The notes under the pieces: generated by a model
The model's input: the letters and a program-made list of their open reading frames with translations, nothing else
Database searches by the model: none
What the model was told of the DNA's origin: nothing
DNA from: CAYLYM01 sp964387645
GTDB lineage: Bacteria; Calditrichota; Calditrichia; RBG-13-44-9
Reading direction: 5' to 3'
DNA: 7,955 bases
Assembly: GCA_964387645.1 (NCBI GenBank)
Contig: CAYLYM010000148.1
Location: 1 to 7,955 of the forward strand
Position numbers and translations under genes: made by a program
Shown: positions 5,928 to 7,955 of the stretch, piece after piece
Position numbering within the stretch: position 1 is the first letter of the stretch
Layout: each line of letters starts with the position of its first letter

Positions 5928-7955
5928 CTACTCCCCCACCCCGTGTGCAATTGCCAGGGATTTATCCTTCTTGCACTTCTCCAGCACTCGGTTGGGCCAG
6001 TAGCGCAGGGCGATGTGCGCCCAATCGTAGCGACTCTCCTGCAGTTCTTTCCAGTATTTGGCCGGTTCGTTCCAGGGAATGAGTTCATGCAGGGGCGCCA
6101 TGTTCAGGATGACCCCGTCGTTGATGTCCGGATCGTAGCCCACCACTTTGCCGGTCTCGTCTCTTAAATTAAGCCCCTTGTTGACCTTCTCCGCAAAATC
6201 TTTGACTTCCTGATACAGGTCCTCAAATTTCTCTTTTTCTCGGGCCAATCTGCGATATTCCGGTCCTTCGCTATCGCCCATGCGGTGGGTCAATTCTTTA
6301 ATCTGCTGCTCAATCCAGTTGAGCTTGGGATCGATGTAGTTGCGCTGCAGTTTGTACAGGGTATCCTTGTCGATGCGCTCGTGGAAGATGTAGAACCCGT
6401 AATTTTTGTTGCCGGTTTGCAACAGCCAGTAAATGGGTCGCTTACGGTACATTTTGAGATGGTGTCTGGTGAAGAAATCCCGCTCCATAAATTTACGGAA
6501 TTTTTGTCGGTCGGGGATAGTGTCGCCAATCAGGGCGGCAATGACCTGCTGGGCCTGTTCTTCGCCCAACAGGATGGTCAGCACATCCTCGATGCGGGCC
6601 GGAAGATCGTCGGCGTGGCCTTCATCCAGCACCATGATGCCGTCGGGGTCCGCCATCTGATGGATCTGTTCCTCGACCTCTGCAGGAAAGCGGTGCTTGC
6701 CCTGCTCGTCGGTGTAGGCGGTGGGGAAGAAGCGGGTGATTTCCTGGAACTCTTCCTCGCTGATGGTAAGGGAACCGGTGATGAAATCGTTTCGATGGAT
6801 GATGCCGCTGCCCAACTCGCTCTTTACACCTGGTTTAAAGCGACCCATCAGGATGCCAATGGCATATTCCAGATAGTTGTAGGCAATAGTAAAGCGTTCT
6901 TCGGGACGCTCCCACCCGGCTTCGGAAATGATCTGATACACCGTATCCGGATGGTAGCCGGAAGCAATGCACACTTCCTCGAAGGTAAGATACCGCGCCT
7001 GTCGGCGACTTCGACCACTGTTGCTGTCCTCTTCCGCCTCGGCAGTTAATTCTTCCACCGATTTCAGCGCTTCTTCGGGGATGTGCTTCTCCAGGTAGTA
7101 TTTTTTGATGGTTCGAATAGCGACTTCTAAATCTTTTTCATTCACCACGGATTCCCGCTGATCTTCACTGATTTTATTGTTTACCACGGATTCTCGCGGA
7201 TTTTCACTGATTGAATTTTTGACCGCGGATTGACGCGGATATTCGCTGATATTATTTTTATTTTCTTCATTAATCCGTGTTGATCCGCGTTCATCCGTGG
7301 TTTTCATTTCATTTATCTGTGTTGATCCGTGTAAATCCGTGGTTAAAAAAGCGATTAAATTCTTCCAACGAGTGGGTAGGGGACCAAACTCCGCCTCAAT
7401 CTGTCGAATATCCTCTTCCTCCACCTCATACAGCCGGTACACCATCTCGCTAATCTCACTCTCCAGCACGGTGAGCCGGTATTCTTTCCACAGCCGTTCC
7501 TGCAAGCCGCGATGCCAGTCCGGTGGGGCCAGGTATTCCCAACTGGTGGGCTCCTGCTGCACCAGGGAATGTTTTAAATGGATGCAGGTTTGCGCTTTCT
7601 GCTCAATGACCTGCACCAACTCCGGGTACTTGCTCACATCCGGGTAGGGCAGGCGAGCAATATCGCCGACCTGGTAATTGACGGTGGGATTGAGCAATTT
7701 AATGAGATAAGTGGTAATTTTAGAATTCAGCAAGGCAATTAGAAAAATGGGATTGCCTTTTTTGGAGAAAATAGAAGACCCTGCCACATCAAAGATAAAA
7801 CCTGGCGGCAGGTAGCGTACGCTTAAGTTGCTGACGGTGAGAAAAGAATAGGTGGCGCCTTCTTTGAAACTATATTCAGCATTGTAATTATGTGAAACTA
7901 CACGATCACCTTTTTTATTATTTTTGCATTCTTCACCATCTTTTTTCCAATTAAT
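5928..7955 (-). CDS. pglX: PglX-like adenine-specific DNA methyltransferase, C-terminal 675 residues (5' end beyond window)
   Basis: Open frame running off the window edge; 675 residues are visible. The apparent GTG start at 7785-7787 is internal, because the frame stays open and coding upstream of it. PglX is the site-specific N6-adenine methyltransferase of BREX phage-exclusion systems. The catalytic domain with the NPPY motif lies outside the window. What is visible: the end of the target-recognition region, with EYSFKEG, SVRYLPPGFIFD and LLNPTVNYQVGDIARLPYP; a 65-residue repeat-derived linker (encoded by about 7144-7343); and the conserved C-terminal domain, with RKRPIYWLLQTG, a charged helical segment (encoded by about 6170-6330), INDGVILNMAPLHELIPW, EPAKYWKELQESRYDWAHIA and SLAIAHG near the stop. 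These match my memory of PglX C-termini, especially outside BREX type 1. DISARM DrmMI or a stand-alone type IIG-like methylase are alternatives, since no other BREX gene is in view. GC is clearly higher than downstream, except for the last 100 bases at the window edge, which are AT-rich. Confidence 0.78.
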   Translation of the reverse strand: MNWKKDGEECKNNKKGDRVVSHNYNAEYSFKEGATYSFLTVSNLSVRYLPPGFIFDVAGSSIFSKKGNPIFLIALLNSKITTYLIKLLNPTVNYQVGDIARLPYPDVSKYPELVQVIEQKAQTCIHLKHSLVQQEPTSWEYLAPPDWHRGLQERLWKEYRLTVLESEISEMVYRLYEVEEEDIRQIEAEFGPLPTRWKNLIAFLTTDLHGSTQINEMKTTDERGSTRINEENKNNISEYPRQSAVKNSISENPRESVVNNKISEDQRESVVNEKDLEVAIRTIKKYYLEKHIPEEALKSVEELTAEAEEDSNSGRSRRQARYLTFEEVCIASGYHPDTVYQIISEAGWERPEERFTIAYNYLEYAIGILMGRFKPGVKSELGSGIIHRNDFITGSLTISEEEFQEITRFFPTAYTDEQGKHRFPAEVEEQIHQMADPDGIMVLDEGHADDLPARIEDVLTILLGEEQAQQVIAALIGDTIPDRQKFRKFMERDFFTRHHLKMYRKRPIYWLLQTGNKNYGFYIFHERIDKDTLYKLQRNYIDPKLNWIEQQIKELTHRMGDSEGPEYRRLAREKEKFEDLYQEVKDFAEKVNKGLNLRDETGKVVGYDPDINDGVILNMAPLHELIPWNEPAKYWKELQESRYDWAHIALRYWPNRVLEKCKKDKSLAIAHGVGE
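7144..7251. repeat. Three direct 30-bp repeats with 39-bp period inside the methylase gene
   Basis: Copies at 7144-7173, 7183-7212 and 7222-7251 share the pattern ACCACGGATT, a variable GCGGAT-like middle and an end like CACTGATT. The period is exactly 39 bp (13 codons). They encode three variants of a 13-residue unit: ISEYPRQSAVKN, ISENPRESVVNN and ISEDQRESVVNE. The unit resembles a dispersed intergenic repeat I recall from many environmental bacterial genomes, here kept in frame. Confidence 0.85.
7272..7343. repeat. Two copies of the same 30-bp repeat in inverted orientation
   Basis: Copies at 7272-7301 (AATCCGTGTTGATCCGCGTT...) and 7314-7343 are the reverse complement of the three direct copies at 7144-7251. 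Their period is 42 bp (14 codons). They encode TTDLHGSTQINEMK and TTDERGSTRINEEN. The two sets face each other across about 20 bp of AT-rich sequence (7252-7271), so the locus could fold as a large imperfect cruciform or mRNA hairpin. Confidence 0.85.

Noticed and set aside
5928..5945. Premature truncation of the methylase C-terminus at the cassette junction
   Set aside because: The protein ends a few residues after the conserved SLAIAHG. I recall natural ends close to there, and other frames after the stop encode nothing PglX-like.
6285..7049. 254-codon open frame on the plus strand inside the methylase gene
   Set aside because: It is antisense to strongly conserved PglX sequence, has low-complexity hydrophobic content and no recognisable domain. 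It is a by-product of the GC-rich coding strand.
7144..7343. CRISPR array
   Set aside because: Repeats are degenerate, occur in both orientations, have spacers of only about 9-20 bp and are translated in frame as part of the methylase.
7785..7787. GTG as a true start of a 619-residue protein
   Set aside because: The frame is open upstream to the window edge and encodes conserved PglX-like residues (SVRYLPPGFIFD), so the start lies beyond the window.

Overview
All genes in this window read on the minus strand, so transcription runs from high to low coordinates. In that order they are: (i) the 3' two thirds or so of a PglX-like adenine-specific DNA methyltransferase gene (5928-7955, cut by the window edge); (ii) a very large SF1 (UvrD/Rep-type) helicase gene of 1522 codons (1278-5846); (iii) a small MqsR-like toxin gene (854-1195); and (iv) an MqsA-like zinc-finger/helix-turn-helix antitoxin gene (23-808). 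No rRNA, tRNA, CRISPR array, transposase or integrase is visible. The picture is an accessory defence island. The PglX-type methylase is a hallmark of BREX (and close to DISARM and type IIG methylases), and the helicase and toxin-antitoxin pair sit directly downstream of it.

Organism: bacterial, with standard start codons and good Shine-Dalgarno sites. The taxon cannot be fixed from this window. The methylase gene is of moderate to high GC by eye, whereas the helicase and toxin-antitoxin genes are strongly AT-rich, with a sharp step at the methylase stop codon (about 5930). This suggests that the helicase plus toxin-antitoxin segment has a different history from the methylase. The methylase also carries, in frame, five copies of a degenerate 30-bp repeat of the ACCACGGATT...CACGGATT kind, which I recall as a dispersed repeat in many environmental bacterial genomes.

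Region by region: 7955-5928 is the PglX C-terminal part (end of the target-recognition region, repeat-derived linker, conserved PglX C-terminal domain). 5927-5847 is an 81-bp AT-rich spacer ending in a clear ribosome binding site. 5846-1278 is the helicase, with a possible RelE-like N-terminal domain, complete SF1 motifs and a long helical-repeat C-terminal half. 1277-1196 is an 82-bp regulatory spacer holding a plausible sigma70-type promoter, phased inverted half-sites and the outer arm of a perfect 13-bp hairpin that encloses the toxin ribosome binding site and start codon. 1195-23 is the toxin-antitoxin operon, toxin first, as in mqsRA.

Working model (inference): the methylase belongs to a phage-exclusion system, and the helicase and toxin-antitoxin pair are cargo carried within or beside that system, either as independent defence or as an addiction/guard module. 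The most distinctive features are the toxin start-codon hairpin, the long antitoxin, the possible toxin-fold/helicase fusion, and the in-frame repeat insertion in the methylase.
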